Below, in pieces: positions 1-9,019 of a stretch of DNA of 64,000 bases (the stretch's first letter is position 1; the number at the start of each line of letters is the position of its first letter). The notes under the pieces are model-generated. The model was not told where the DNA came from, did no database searches, and was given only the letters and a program-made list of their open reading frames with translations. Source of the DNA: Hoeflea_A sp965204935. GTDB lineage: Bacteria > Pseudomonadota > Alphaproteobacteria > Rhizobiales > Rhizobiaceae. The stretch lies in the NCBI RefSeq assembly GCF_965204935.1, contig NZ_CBDBFO010000002.1. One strand, 5' to 3'. The translations under genes and the position numbers were made by a program.

Positions 1-61
1 TACCGGAAAAGAAAATCTGGCCGCTGCGCGCGACACTGAGGTTGTCGGCGACAAGCCGCAT
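1..61 (-). CDS. ccmA: CcmA, heme exporter ATP-binding subunit (5' end only)
   Basis: Only the first 20 codons are in the window. The start codon ATG is at 61-59 on the minus strand and the reading runs off the left edge. The translation starts MRLVADNLSVARSGQIFFSG, which fits the N-terminus of CcmA, where 'xxLxxxRGGRxIFSG' precedes the Walker A loop. CcmA is the ATPase of the CcmABCD system used in cytochrome c maturation at the inner membrane. From general knowledge, ccmA lies divergent from acnA in many Rhizobiales, which supports the call. The piece is too short to test the Walker motifs. Confidence 0.7.
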   Translation of the reverse strand, partial: MRLVADNLSVARSGQIFFSG

Positions 62-125
62 TAATCGCCTGCTTTCCGTCCGATTTTGTGCGCCACGCAA
101 AAAACTCCAGTTTCGGTCTATTTCA

Positions 126-142
126 TCTAGAACCGTTCTATA
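126..142. promoter_or_regulatory. Irr-type iron control element (ICE-like box) between ccmA and acnA
   Basis: A perfect dyad TAGAA-CCG-TTCTA occupies 128-140. It fits the published Irr/ICE consensus TTAGAA-N3-TTCTAA of Rhizobiales except in the outermost positions. acnA is a predicted member of the Irr regulon in this order, because aconitase consumes iron for its 4Fe-4S cluster. The box lies 195 bases before the acnA GTG and 65 bases before the ccmA ATG. An AT-rich stretch (141-156) that could hold a -10 follows directly. Irr would repress under iron limitation. Confidence 0.6.
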
Positions 143-266
143 AAATTATCTATAAGGCCTGCAACCACGCCAGCGGTCGGCGTGAACACCATATTTGCGC
201 CGAACATGGTTGAGGGTCAATCCAGCCACGGACGGACAGCGGAAATGGCCGCACCCGCAGGCTTCT

Positions 267-283
267 ACGTGCGTCACGCACGT
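267..283. repeat. 17-bp dyad in the acnA leader
   Basis: ACGTGCGT-C-ACGCACGT is a perfect 8-bp inverted repeat around one base, 54 bases before the acnA start. A one-base loop is too tight for a hairpin of the full stem, so a protein site or a slightly melted hairpin are both possible. I do not recognise the motif. Confidence 0.45.
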
Positions 284-336
284 TCTAGGGCGTTCGTTCG
301 GTAGTTTCGGTGAACCAGCGAAGATGAGAGCCGCCT

Positions 337-3027
337 GTGACGAAATCACTCGACAGCTTCAATTGCCGCCGCACGCTCGAAGTCGGCGACAGGAACTACA
401 CCTATTTCAGCCTGGCAGAGGCGGAAAAGAACGGCCTTGACGGCATTTCCGCACTGCCCTTCTCCATGAAGGTCCTGCTGGAAAACCTGCTTCGAAACGA
501 GGACGGACGGTCCGTTACCAGGGACGACATTGCAAGTGTCGCCGCATGGCTCGGCGACAAGGGCACGGCCGGCAAGGAAATCGCCTACCGCCCGGCGCGC
601 GTCCTCATGCAGGATTTCACCGGCGTGCCGGCGGTTGTCGACCTTGCCGCCATGCGCGACGCCATGAAGAGCCTCGGCGGCGATCCGGAAAAGATCAACC
701 CGCTGGTTCCCGTGGACCTTGTCATCGACCACTCGGTGATCGTCGATGAATTCGGCACGCCCACGGCCTTTGCCCGCAATGTGGAACTGGAGTATCAGCG
801 CAACGGCGAACGCTACCGCTTCCTCAAATGGGGCCAGCAGGCGTTCCAGAACTTCCGCGTCGTGCCGCCCGGCACCGGCATCTGTCACCAGGTAAACCTC
901 GAGTATCTCGGACAGACCGTCTGGACCAGGGACGTGGATGGCGAAACAGTCGCCTATCCCGACACCTGCGTCGGCACAGATTCGCACACCACCATGATCA
1001 ATGGCCTCGGCGTACTTGGCTGGGGCGTCGGCGGCATCGAGGCTGAAGCCGCCATGCTCGGCCAGCCGATCTCCATGCTGTTGCCGGAAGTCATCGGCTT
1101 CCGCCTAACCGGCAAGCCGAAGGAAGGCATCACCGCCACCGATATCGTGCTCACCGTCGTGCAGATGCTGCGCCAGAAGGGCGTCGTCGGAAAGTTCGTC
1201 GAGTTCTTCGGCCCGGGCCTTGAGAACATGACGCTCGCGGACCGTGCGACCATTGCCAATATGGGCCCGGAATACGGCGCCACCTGCGGCTTCTTCCCCG
1301 TCGACAGCGAAACGATCAATTACCTGACGATGACAGGCCGCGCCGTCGACCGGCTGGAACTTGTCGAAGCCTACAGCAAGGCACAGGGCATGTGGCGCGA
1401 GGAAGGATCCGCCGATCCGGTCTTCACCGATACGCTGGAACTTGATCTCGGAGACGTCGTTCCGTCCATGGCGGGCCCGAAACGGCCTGAAGGCCGCATT
1501 CCGCTGGAAGGCATTGCACCCGGATTCGCCAGGTCGCTTGTCGAGGAATACAAGAAGACCGTCGATGCCGAAAAGCGCTACGACGTCGAGGGCGAGGGCT
1601 ATGATCTCGGCCATGGCGATGTCGCCATCGCCGCCATCACCTCCTGCACCAACACCTCCAACCCGTCCGTCCTGATCGGTGCAGGCCTGCTTGCCCGCAA
1701 TGCGGTCGCGAAGGGCCTGAAGACCAAGCCCTGGGTCAAGACGTCTCTGGCGCCCGGCTCGCAAGTTGTCGCCGAGTATCTCGACAAGTCCGGCCTGCAG
1801 ACCGAGCTCGACAAGCTCGGCTTCAACCTGGTCGGTTTCGGCTGCACCACCTGTATCGGCAATTCCGGCCCGCTGCCGGCGCCCATCTCGAAGACCATCA
1901 ACGACAAGGGCCTGATTGCCGCCGGCGTCCTTTCCGGCAACCGCAACTTCGAGGGCCGCGTCTCGCCCGATGTGCAGGCGAACTACCTCGCCTCGCCGCC
2001 GTTGGTGGTCGCCTATGCGCTTGCCGGCACAGTCACAATGGATCTGACGACGGAGCCGCTCGGTGAAGACCAGGACGGCAATCCGGTCTTTTTGAAGGAC
2101 ATCTGGCCGTCCGCGCAGGAAATCCAGAAGTTCATTGCCGAGAACGTCACCCGCGAACTCTTTGAAACCAAATATGCCGACGTCTTCAAGGGCGATGAGA
2201 ACTGGCAGAATGTCGTGGCGCCGACGGGCCAGACCTATGCCTGGGACAGCGACTCGACCTATGTCCAGAACCCGCCCTATTTCATCGGAATGGGCAAGCA
2301 GCCCGGCGGCATCAAGGACATCAATGGCGCCCGCGTGCTCGGCCTCTTCGGCGACAAGATCACCACCGACCACATCTCGCCGGCCGGCTCCATCAAGGCC
2401 CAGTCCCCGGCGGGCGAATACCTCATGGACCACCACGTCGCCGTTGCCGACTTCAACCAGTACGGCACGCGGCGCGGCAACCACGAGGTGATGATGCGCG
2501 GAACCTTCGGCAACATCCGCATCCGCAATCACATGCTCGGACCGAACGGGAAGGAAGGCGGCTACACAATCCATTACCCGTCTAAGGAAGAGATGTCGAT
2601 TTACGACGCTGCCATGCTCTACAAGCAGGAAGGCGTGCCGCTGGTCATCTTCGCCGGTGTCGAATACGGCAACGGCTCGTCCCGCGACTGGGCGGCCAAG
2701 GGCACCAATCTGCTTGGGGTTCGCGCCGTCATTGCACAGTCCTTCGAGCGCATCCACCGCTCGAACCTCGTCGGCATGGGCGTTATCCCATTTGTCCTTG
2801 AAGACGGAACAAGCTGGGAGAGCCTCAACCTCAAGGGCGACGAGACCGTCACCATAGAGGACCTTGAAAACATCAAGCCGCGGGAAACCAGGATCGCGAA
2901 GGTTACCTACGGCGATGGGACCGTCAGGGACGTGCCGATCATCTGCCGCATCGATACGCTCGATGAGGTCGACTATGTCAACAATGGCGGCATCCTGCAG
3001 ACAGTGCTGCGCGATCTCGCCGCCTGA
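337..3027 (+). CDS. acnA: Aconitate hydratase AcnA
   Basis: This cytoplasmic TCA-cycle enzyme interconverts citrate and isocitrate through cis-aconitate using a 4Fe-4S cluster. The 896-residue length is typical of the AcnA/IRP1 type. The three cluster cysteines are visible: Cys437 in the SCTNTSNPSV motif, and Cys503 and Cys506 in GCTTCIGNSGPL. The C-terminal swivel domain carries YGNGSSRDWAAKG. The start is GTG at 337 (VTKSLDSF, aligning with the usual MTKSLDSF start); the Shine-Dalgarno sequence is weak. The gene is monocistronic, with an Irr-like box upstream and a strong intrinsic terminator downstream. Confidence 0.98.
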   Translation: MTKSLDSFNCRRTLEVGDRNYTYFSLAEAEKNGLDGISALPFSMKVLLENLLRNEDGRSVTRDDIASVAAWLGDKGTAGKEIAYRPARVLMQDFTGVPAVVDLAAMRDAMKSLGGDPEKINPLVPVDLVIDHSVIVDEFGTPTAFARNVELEYQRNGERYRFLKWGQQAFQNFRVVPPGTGICHQVNLEYLGQTVWTRDVDGETVAYPDTCVGTDSHTTMINGLGVLGWGVGGIEAEAAMLGQPISMLLPEVIGFRLTGKPKEGITATDIVLTVVQMLRQKGVVGKFVEFFGPGLENMTLADRATIANMGPEYGATCGFFPVDSETINYLTMTGRAVDRLELVEAYSKAQGMWREEGSADPVFTDTLELDLGDVVPSMAGPKRPEGRIPLEGIAPGFARSLVEEYKKTVDAEKRYDVEGEGYDLGHGDVAIAAITSCTNTSNPSVLIGAGLLARNAVAKGLKTKPWVKTSLAPGSQVVAEYLDKSGLQTELDKLGFNLVGFGCTTCIGNSGPLPAPISKTINDKGLIAAGVLSGNRNFEGRVSPDVQANYLASPPLVVAYALAGTVTMDLTTEPLGEDQDGNPVFLKDIWPSAQEIQKFIAENVTRELFETKYADVFKGDENWQNVVAPTGQTYAWDSDSTYVQNPPYFIGMGKQPGGIKDINGARVLGLFGDKITTDHISPAGSIKAQSPAGEYLMDHHVAVADFNQYGTRRGNHEVMMRGTFGNIRIRNHMLGPNGKEGGYTIHYPSKEEMSIYDAAMLYKQEGVPLVIFAGVEYGNGSSRDWAAKGTNLLGVRAVIAQSFERIHRSNLVGMGVIPFVLEDGTSWESLNLKGDETVTIEDLENIKPRETRIAKVTYGDGTVRDVPIICRIDTLDEVDYVNNGGILQTVLRDLAA

Positions 3028-3054
3028 CCTTTAAGGACAGCGCAACAACCGCGA

Positions 3055-3081
3055 CGCCGGCCCCTAAAGGCCGGCGTTTTT
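3055..3081 (+). terminator. Intrinsic terminator of acnA
   Basis: CGCCGGCC (3055-3062) pairs with GGCCGGCG (3069-3076) around a 6-base loop, extended by an A-T pair, and is followed by TTTTT at 3077-3081. It starts 27 bases after the acnA stop codon. Confidence 0.9.
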
Positions 3082-3178
3082 GTGCCCAATCGCAGGCTTT
3101 CCCGTAAGAACAAATTAACAGGTTCGACGTACCCTCCTCCGGCATCCCGAAACGGTCCGGAAGACGGAAAGTCAGACC

Positions 3179-4183
3179 ATGACACTAGAGTTTCAGGCCG
3201 ACACGCAGGCCGACGGCACATGGCGCAAATCCCAGGCAAAGGGCGGCTGGCGCGGCTTGCTTGCCAACCAGGTCGCCATTGCGCGGCCTGACCACTGGTT
3301 CAAGAACGTCTTCATGCTGCCCGGTGCAGCACTGGCCTTTGCCGTCAATCCCGCGCTTGCCACGCCGTCTTCCGTCGCAAGCCTCATTGTCGGCATCATC
3401 GCTGTGTGCCTGATTGCGTCCGCCAACTACACCATCAATGAATGGCTGGATGCCGAGTTCGACAGGCATCATCCCGTCAAGCGCCACCGCCCGTCCGCTG
3501 CGGGCGCGGTGTCGGCGCCGCTTGTGTATATACAATGGGCCGTCCTGGCCACTGCCGGGCTGCTGCTCGGCCTGACGATCGGCCTGCAGTTTACGATATT
3601 CGCGGCAATCCTTCTCATCATGGGTGTCGCCTACAACGTCAAGCCGCTGCGCACCAAGGACCGTGTCTATCTCGACGTGCTGTCGGAATCGGTCAACAAC
3701 CCGCTGCGCTTCCTGCTCGGCTGGTCGGCGGTGCTCGGCAGCGTTCTGCCGCCATCATCGATCCTGCTCGCCTTCTGGATGGGCGGCGCCTATCTGATGG
3801 CCGTCAAGCGCTATTCGGAATACCGTTTCATCGACGATCCGGAAAGGGCCGGCCGGTACCGCAGGTCTTTCATCTACTATGATGAGCAGACCCTGCTTTT
3901 GTCCGCTTTCTTTTATGCGTTGACAACAACCCTTTTCCTCGGCGTCTTCCTGATCAAGTACCGCATCGAGTTCCTCATCGCCTTCCCCTTCGTGGCAGCG
4001 CTGTTCGTATGGTATTTCCGCATCGGCATGCAGCCTGGCTCGGTGACGCAGAGCCCCGAAAAGCTCTACAAGGAACGCCGCTTCATCCGCTATGTCGGTC
4101 TTCTGACCTTGCTGCTGACCGCGCTGTTCTTCGTCGACATTCCGTGGCTGAACGCGCTGGTCGAGGTGCAGTCGTTCCGATGA
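3179..4183 (+). CDS. UbiA-family prenyltransferase, decaprenyl-phosphate phosphoribosyltransferase-like
   Basis: This is an integral membrane enzyme of about nine hydrophobic segments. Its Mg-binding motif NEWLDAEFD-RHH-KRHRP (about residues 87-103) matches the NDxxDxxxD motif of UbiA enzymes that use a polyprenyl phosphate acceptor. Related proteins (5-phosphoribosyl-1-diphosphate:decaprenyl-phosphate transferases; NoeC in Azorhizobium) start lipid-linked pentose synthesis. A soluble extension of about 40 residues precedes the first membrane segment. The gene leads a tight operon with a GtrA-like protein, a methyltransferase and a GT39-like protein, which fits decoration of a surface glycan rather than quinone synthesis. 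Donor and acceptor are inferred. Confidence 0.8.
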   Translation: MTLEFQADTQADGTWRKSQAKGGWRGLLANQVAIARPDHWFKNVFMLPGAALAFAVNPALATPSSVASLIVGIIAVCLIASANYTINEWLDAEFDRHHPVKRHRPSAAGAVSAPLVYIQWAVLATAGLLLGLTIGLQFTIFAAILLIMGVAYNVKPLRTKDRVYLDVLSESVNNPLRFLLGWSAVLGSVLPPSSILLAFWMGGAYLMAVKRYSEYRFIDDPERAGRYRRSFIYYDEQTLLLSAFFYALTTTLFLGVFLIKYRIEFLIAFPFVAALFVWYFRIGMQPGSVTQSPEKLYKERRFIRYVGLLTLLLTALFFVDIPWLNALVEVQSFR

Positions 4184-4614
4184 TGCCGGACACGGGACAT
4201 CGCAAGGCAGCCACACAGTTTGTACGTTACGGCATCGCCGGCGGCTGCGCGCTTGCAACGCATCTGGTCGTCCTCTGGGGCCTGCATGAGCTGTTCGGGG
4301 TTGAAGAGGTTCTTGCCTCGGCCGTCGGCTTTCTCGCCGCCATTCCGGTCAACTACGCGCTGCAGCACCGCTATGTTTTCAGTTCGCAGCGCCGGCATGT
4401 CACCGCAGCGCCGCGCTATCTGGCAACAACGCTTGCCGGTCTCGGCCTCAACACGATCCTGTTTGCGCTCGCGACACTTGTGCTCGCGATCCCCTACCTG
4501 CTGGCGCAGGTCATCGTGACGGTGCTGGTGTTTCTTTTCAATTTTCTCGTCAACCGCCACTTCACTTTCTCGAACCCGGCGGGTGAGACGCAAACCGGCG
4601 AGGGCACGATATGA
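4180..4614 (+). CDS. GtrA-like small membrane protein
   Basis: The protein has 144 residues, four predicted membrane helices and the conserved GtrA family patterns QFVRYGIAGG near the start and FNFLVNRHFTF near the end. GtrA-type proteins are thought to flip polyprenyl-linked sugars across the inner membrane. The ATG at 4180 overlaps the stop codon of the UbiA gene, and a second ATG follows at 4183. The position between a prenyl-phosphate transferase and a GT39-like enzyme agrees with a flippase role for the lipid-linked sugar. Confidence 0.85.
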   Translation: MMPDTGHRKAATQFVRYGIAGGCALATHLVVLWGLHELFGVEEVLASAVGFLAAIPVNYALQHRYVFSSQRRHVTAAPRYLATTLAGLGLNTILFALATLVLAIPYLLAQVIVTVLVFLFNFLVNRHFTFSNPAGETQTGEGTI

Positions 4615-5522
4615 CCATGACGCTCGCAGCAACCGAGATCGACGACGTCGCAGTAGAGGCCACTTGCTGGGTCTGCGGCTCCGAAAACATGGCGCTGGCA
4701 AATAGGGGTAACCTGCCGCAAACGCTCGGCTCGGAAGCCTTTCAGATCACCGATCAGGGTTATGGCCGGACTGCCGACATCCACCGCTGCGCCGATTGCG
4801 GGTTCCTTCAGTGTTCGGACCTGCCGGATGTGCTCGAATACTATGAAGACATGGATGATACGGGCTATGAGGACACGCGCGCCCAGCGCGCCTTGCAGGC
4901 CCGGCGCCTGCTGCAGACTATTGCGCCATTCAAACCCGGCGGCAGGCTTCTCGACGTCGGCGCCGGAAGCGGTATCCTGGTCGATGAAGCCCTGCAGGCC
5001 GGTTATCATGCTGAGGGCATCGAGCCGTCCGTGGCCCTGCAAAAACGTGCTGCTGCAAGCGCGCTCTCTGTTCATCTCGGGGTCCTGCCGGACCCGTCCG
5101 TCAGGGGTCCCTACGACTGTGTGACGCTGATCGACGTCATCGAGCACGTGCCCGACCCGGTCGGACTGCTGACTGACATTGCCGGGGTTCTGAAAGATGA
5201 CGGCGTTTGCCTCATCGTCACGCCGGACGTCAGGTCCTGGGCGGCGCGCCTGATGCGCTGGCACTGGTGGCACTACCGGATCGCCCATATCGGCTATTTC
5301 GACCGCTCGACACTCACCCGGGCGGCTGGGGCCGCCGGCCTGCAAATCTTGTCGATCAGCCGTCCGACATGGTATTTCCCGGCGAGCTACCTCATGGAAC
5401 GCGTCCTGTCCTATGCGCCGAACCGTTTGAGGCCGCCCGTTCCGCGAATGGCCGACAAGATAACCGTGCCGCTGAATCTGTTCGATTCCTACGCACTCAT
5501 CTGCCGCAAGGCGAAAGCATAA
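4611..5522 (+). CDS. Class I SAM-dependent methyltransferase with an N-terminal Cys4 zinc-like knuckle
   Basis: An N-terminal module with Cys19/Cys22 (CWVC) and Cys60/Cys63 (CADC) looks like a zinc ribbon. It is followed by a Methyltransf_23-type Rossmann domain with motif I LLDVGAGSG (about 116-124) and the acidic post-motif CVTLIDVIEHV. Such zinc-plus-SAM proteins are common in sugar and surface-polysaccharide clusters, where they methylate nucleotide or lipid sugars. The gene overlaps the GtrA-like gene by four bases (ATGA). The methyl acceptor is not visible from the sequence. Confidence 0.85.
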   Translation: MTMTLAATEIDDVAVEATCWVCGSENMALANRGNLPQTLGSEAFQITDQGYGRTADIHRCADCGFLQCSDLPDVLEYYEDMDDTGYEDTRAQRALQARRLLQTIAPFKPGGRLLDVGAGSGILVDEALQAGYHAEGIEPSVALQKRAAASALSVHLGVLPDPSVRGPYDCVTLIDVIEHVPDPVGLLTDIAGVLKDDGVCLIVTPDVRSWAARLMRWHWWHYRIAHIGYFDRSTLTRAAGAAGLQILSISRPTWYFPASYLMERVLSYAPNRLRPPVPRMADKITVPLNLFDSYALICRKAKA

Positions 5523-5524
5523 CC

Positions 5525-7153
5525 ATGCGGAACGCCGTGACGAACAGCCCGGTCGCCGGCGCTTCGACGCCCGACCGCTCGCTTCTGCCGGTTGTCTGGT
5601 GCCTCCTCGCCTTGATCGCGGCCGCCATGCTGGCCTCGGCTCTTGCCGGCCAAAGCTACAATTACCCGCATGCCTGGGTCAGTGCCCATTTCGCCACGAT
5701 CGGCCGCAGCTTCGCTGAGACCGGCTATGCTGCGCTTGGCTTCGTCCCGGTTCAGAACAATGCCCCGCTCACATCTTCACCGGATGTCTATCTGAACTGG
5801 CCACCGCTCTATGGAATGGTTGTCGGCGCAGTGTTCCGGATTTTCGGCGAATCGGAAACCACACAGCACCTGTTGGCGCTGGCATTGAATTTCGGCAGTG
5901 CCGCGCTGATCTACGCGATCATCCGTTTGAGCGGCACGCGTCTGGCCGCCGCCCTCGGCTGCGTGGCATTTCTGACGGCTCCGGTGATCATGCGCTATGG
6001 TGCTGTGGGCAGCCAGCTGCATCTCGCCATCTTCTTCACGCTGGCAAGCCTCTATGCCTATCTGCAGGCGACCGGCCCTCAACAATCATCGCGTTTGAAA
6101 TGGTCCGTCCTCGGCGCGGTGCTGTTCGGCCTGGCGGCAATGTCCTCCTGGGAGCCGGTTCTCGCGGCACCGGTGCTCTTTGCCGTGGGTCTGATCGCCC
6201 GCGACCGCTTCGCCATCCTGCTTTCGGTTCTATTCGGGATCGCGGGCGCTGTTGTCGTTGCCGGCATCTTCATCCTCTACGGGATGCAAGTACCCTATTT
6301 CGCCGACGCAATCCTGGAACGCCTCCGCTTGCGGTCCGGAATGGCGGCCGACTACGATGCGCAGGGCGCGGCGATATTCTCGTCGCCCCATTTCCTGCAG
6401 GAAAAGGCCGAAACAAAGGGCGTTATCGGCTGGCGCTATCTTCCCCGGGTCTTCCTCGAACGGCCTCTGCTTGCAGGCCCGCTGGGGCTGGCCGGCCTTG
6501 CCGGCACATTGGTCTTTTTAAGGACCTGTGCACATGGGCGTGCCCGCGGCGTCTTGGTGCCCGTCGCAGCGTTCGTCGGTATTTACGTCCTGTGGGCCGC
6601 CCTTATGCCCAATCACATGATGATCCACGATTATCAGGTGCTCTTCCTGGCGCCGGCCGGCGCCCTTGCCTTTGGTCTTCTGATCGACACGGCGCCGCGG
6701 ATCTGGACAGCGCTCGATGAGCCGCAGGAAGGCCCTGGTCGCAGGCAACGGCTGGTATTGGGAATTCTCGCGGTCGCCTTCGTGCTGGCCGCGGCGGACC
6801 GTCTGCAATGGCTTCGCGCAGACCGGACCGGCGATGACAGGCTCGTCGAATTCGCCCGTTCGATCGGCGATGCCGCGCCGCAATGTTCGGTGGTAACGGT
6901 TCCCTATCGCAGCATGGTCCCGGTCTATTACGCCGATCGCCATGTCATTCGTGCGGTCAGTGACGAAAAGACCCTGGCGCAAAACCGCGCGGCCATCGAG
7001 GCCCTGTGCCCGCATTGTCCGGTCTATGCTGCGGTGCCTGAAGGTTACCGCTCGCGGTTCGGGACGCTGCTTGCGGACACCCGAACCACCATCCCTCTCA
7101 GGCACGGCGTGCTCGTTCCGCTGAAATCGGCCACGCAGCCCGGGCGCTGCTAG
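5525..7153 (+). CDS. GT39-like polyprenyl-phosphate-sugar glycosyltransferase (membrane)
   Basis: This is a 542-residue polytopic membrane protein. One hydrophobic anchor near residues 22-45 is followed by a periplasmic loop with NWPPLYG, then about ten further hydrophobic segments and a soluble C-terminal domain of about 110 residues. The arrangement matches ArnT/PMT-like GT-C enzymes, which take a sugar from a polyprenyl phosphate and act on the periplasmic side. The ATG at 5525 lies two bases after the methyltransferase stop. As the last gene of the operon it is the likely final transferase of the lipid-linked sugar route. The exact family is uncertain because sequence conservation in GT-C proteins is low. 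Confidence 0.7.
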   Translation: MRNAVTNSPVAGASTPDRSLLPVVWCLLALIAAAMLASALAGQSYNYPHAWVSAHFATIGRSFAETGYAALGFVPVQNNAPLTSSPDVYLNWPPLYGMVVGAVFRIFGESETTQHLLALALNFGSAALIYAIIRLSGTRLAAALGCVAFLTAPVIMRYGAVGSQLHLAIFFTLASLYAYLQATGPQQSSRLKWSVLGAVLFGLAAMSSWEPVLAAPVLFAVGLIARDRFAILLSVLFGIAGAVVVAGIFILYGMQVPYFADAILERLRLRSGMAADYDAQGAAIFSSPHFLQEKAETKGVIGWRYLPRVFLERPLLAGPLGLAGLAGTLVFLRTCAHGRARGVLVPVAAFVGIYVLWAALMPNHMMIHDYQVLFLAPAGALAFGLLIDTAPRIWTALDEPQEGPGRRQRLVLGILAVAFVLAAADRLQWLRADRTGDDRLVEFARSIGDAAPQCSVVTVPYRSMVPVYYADRHVIRAVSDEKTLAQNRAAIEALCPHCPVYAAVPEGYRSRFGTLLADTRTTIPLRHGVLVPLKSATQPGRC

Positions 7154-7177
7154 CGCCAGACTGACCGGACACATTGG

Positions 7178-7218
7178 AAAAAAAAGAGGCCGCCGGATAG
7201 GGCGGTACCCGGCGACCT
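7178..7218 (-). terminator. Intrinsic terminator of the peroxiredoxin gene
   Basis: On the minus strand a 10-bp stem with one mismatch (7209-7218 with 7187-7196) is followed by eight T residues (7185-7178 read on the minus strand). It lies about 100 bases after the peroxiredoxin stop codon. There is no T-run in the plus direction, so the upstream operon has no clear terminator here. Confidence 0.7.
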
Positions 7219-7314
7219 TGTGTTTCCCGATTCGATCAGGAGGCGGGAAATGAGTGGCCCGGCCGATCCTTGCGGCTCTCGCGCCTCTGAGGCCGCACGG
7301 ATCGACAGAGGTTG

Positions 7315-7851
7315 TTACACCTCACCGGCATATTCGCCGCGGGCCGGATAGTTTTTCTCAATGGCGAAATCAAGCGCGCCTACAAGCTCCGAGAAATGCG
7401 GCCGTACGAACGGCATGGTCTGGACCGAACCGTAGTACAGCGTCTGCTCTGGCGTTACCATGAACAGGCCCGGCTCGGAAAAGAGCGCAGGCTCCTCGAT
7501 GCCGATCGAGGTCTTGCCCCGCGACGTCGAAATGTAAAGACCCCACTCGCGTGCCTTGGAGAGGGCGAGGTCGTATCCGAAACGAAGAGACTTGGCCTCG
7601 ATTTTCTCGGCCATCGCCTGCGTGCGCTCGTGACCGTCGGAACTGATTGCGATCGTGGTCACGCCGCGCTCGGCAAAGGCCGGCGTCAGCTTCTCGAGTT
7701 CCTTCAGGTAATTAGCGCAAATCGGGCAGTGCAGACCGCGGTAGAAGCAGATAACGACCCCGCGCTCGGATTTCTCCTGCGAAAGATCGAAGGTTTCGCC
7801 GGACAGGGTTGGGACCGAAAGGTCCGGCGTTTTCTGGCGTGGCATCAACAT
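7315..7851 (-). CDS. Peroxiredoxin-like AhpC/TSA family protein
   Basis: This is a thioredoxin-fold protein of 178 residues. The active-site region is FYRGLHCPICANYLKEL, with Cys42 and Cys45 forming a CxxC pair, as in AhpC/TSA-like peroxiredoxins that reduce peroxides or act as thiol oxidoreductases. The start ATG at 7851 has AAAAGAGAA just upstream. An IS66-type element begins only 29 bases before the start, so the native promoter has been removed and expression, if any, must come from the element. The IS66 insertion lacks a matching target duplication, so the original upstream neighbour is unknown. Confidence 0.85.
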   Translation of the reverse strand: MLMPRQKTPDLSVPTLSGETFDLSQEKSERGVVICFYRGLHCPICANYLKELEKLTPAFAERGVTTIAISSDGHERTQAMAEKIEAKSLRFGYDLALSKAREWGLYISTSRGKTSIGIEEPALFSEPGLFMVTPEQTLYYGSVQTMPFVRPHFSELVGALDFAIEKNYPARGEYAGEV

Positions 7852-8172
7852 GGCGTTCTCTTTTCAATGTTTGCTTGATTGTAACTGCTCACCCCCACTT
7901 TAAGTCCCCGAGATTCAACGGCGGTTTCAGACCCACTAGCTCAATCGAGATGCCTTTTTGGCCTCGGAGTGGTGCGACGATTTGAATCGGCTATTAACGA
8001 TCCCCTCATTGCGATTTTCGTGATTCTATCGGGTTATGACACGTGTTCGATTGATTTGGGAAAAGCCGCATTGGGGTGGTCTTTCAGTCAAGGCTACTCG
8101 CTGCATTTGGAAGCCTGAAAAGGCGATGCGGCCACCGCATGGCCTGATGTCCATGGCATCGCGGGCGGACTG

Positions 8173-8964
8173 ATGGCAAGCGTGAATGGCACTTCCCTGC
8201 GTGAAGAGTTCGATGCTGCCAGGGCGCGCATTGCCGCGCTGCGCAAAGCGGGCAGGATTTCAGATGACGTCGATGCGGTTATTGGCGTGTTGTGCAGCTT
8301 GCTGGGCATCCTGATCGCCATCTTTCTGGAAAAGACGACCAGGAAGACCGGCAAGAACTCCAGTATTGCGCCGTCGCAGACGGATAAGGACAACACCGGG
8401 AAACGGAGCAAAAAGGCTTCCGGCAAGGGTGTGGCGCCGAACTGGATGACGGGCGAAAACCTTCGCAAGGTCACCGTCGGGGAAACCTCCACCGTCCAGG
8501 TTTGTGACAGTTGCGGGGCTGATCTCTCAGACGTCGAACCCTCGGCGCGCGAGGAACGCATCCATCTCGATATCATGTTCGAGGTTGTCGAGAAAAAGGT
8601 CGTCGCAGAAACCAGGGACTGCCCCAAATGCCGCACCCGAACCAAGGGGCGTTTCCCTGAAAACATGCCGGGGCCGTTGCAATATGGCGTTGGCTTTCAG
8701 GCCTTCGTGATCAACCTGCTGATTGCCCAGATGCTGTCTTTGCGCCGCGCCGTCGAACTGGTGCGGGCCATCTCTGGCGTCAGGATGTCGCAGGCCACCT
8801 GCCTGGGCTACATCCAGCGACTGCACGAGGCGCTTGAACCCTGGGAAACGGCTGCCGCCGCACATCTTCTGACCCGCCCGGCCCTGCATGCCGATGAGAC
8901 CGGTTTCAGGGTCGACAGCAAAAACCAGTGGCTGCATGTGCTGACCGATGACTCCCTGACCCTC
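8173..8964 (+). pseudogene. IS66-family transposase TnpC, N-terminal part
   Basis: These 264 codons cover the N-terminal region, a zinc-binding-like segment (VCDSCGADL with CPKCRTRTKG) and the first catalytic Asp in LHADETGFRV. The reading frame is intact up to Leu264 (CTC at 8962-8964), where the IS1111-type element enters; a few foreign codons follow before a stop at 9018. Joining this part to 10352-11029 restores DSLTL-KFLHPRRGKEAI, which matches the IS66 catalytic core, so the transposase was full length (489 residues) before the second insertion. Confidence 0.93.
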
Positions 8965-8969
8965 ATTTA

Positions 8970-8980
8970 TGGATACCCCG
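8970..8980 (+). repeat. Left subterminal inverted repeat of the IS1111-type element
   Basis: TGGATACCCCG, perfectly complementary to 10334-10344. It lies five bases inside the left junction. Confidence 0.9.
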
Positions 8981-9019
8981 GTGTCAAGCGATTTTCGAAC
9001 GGTGATGTGAGCGTGTGAT

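Noticed and set aside
1105..2757. 550-codon open frame on the strand opposite acnA
   Set aside because: Arg/Asp-rich low-complexity translation with no family features, wholly antisense to aconitase. Such long shadow frames are common in GC-rich codon usage.
7250..7351. Short open frame of 33 codons with an AGGAGG seven bases before its ATG, between the GT39-like and peroxiredoxin genes
   Set aside because: It overlaps the peroxiredoxin 3' end, has no family resemblance, and a single good ribosome site is weak evidence.
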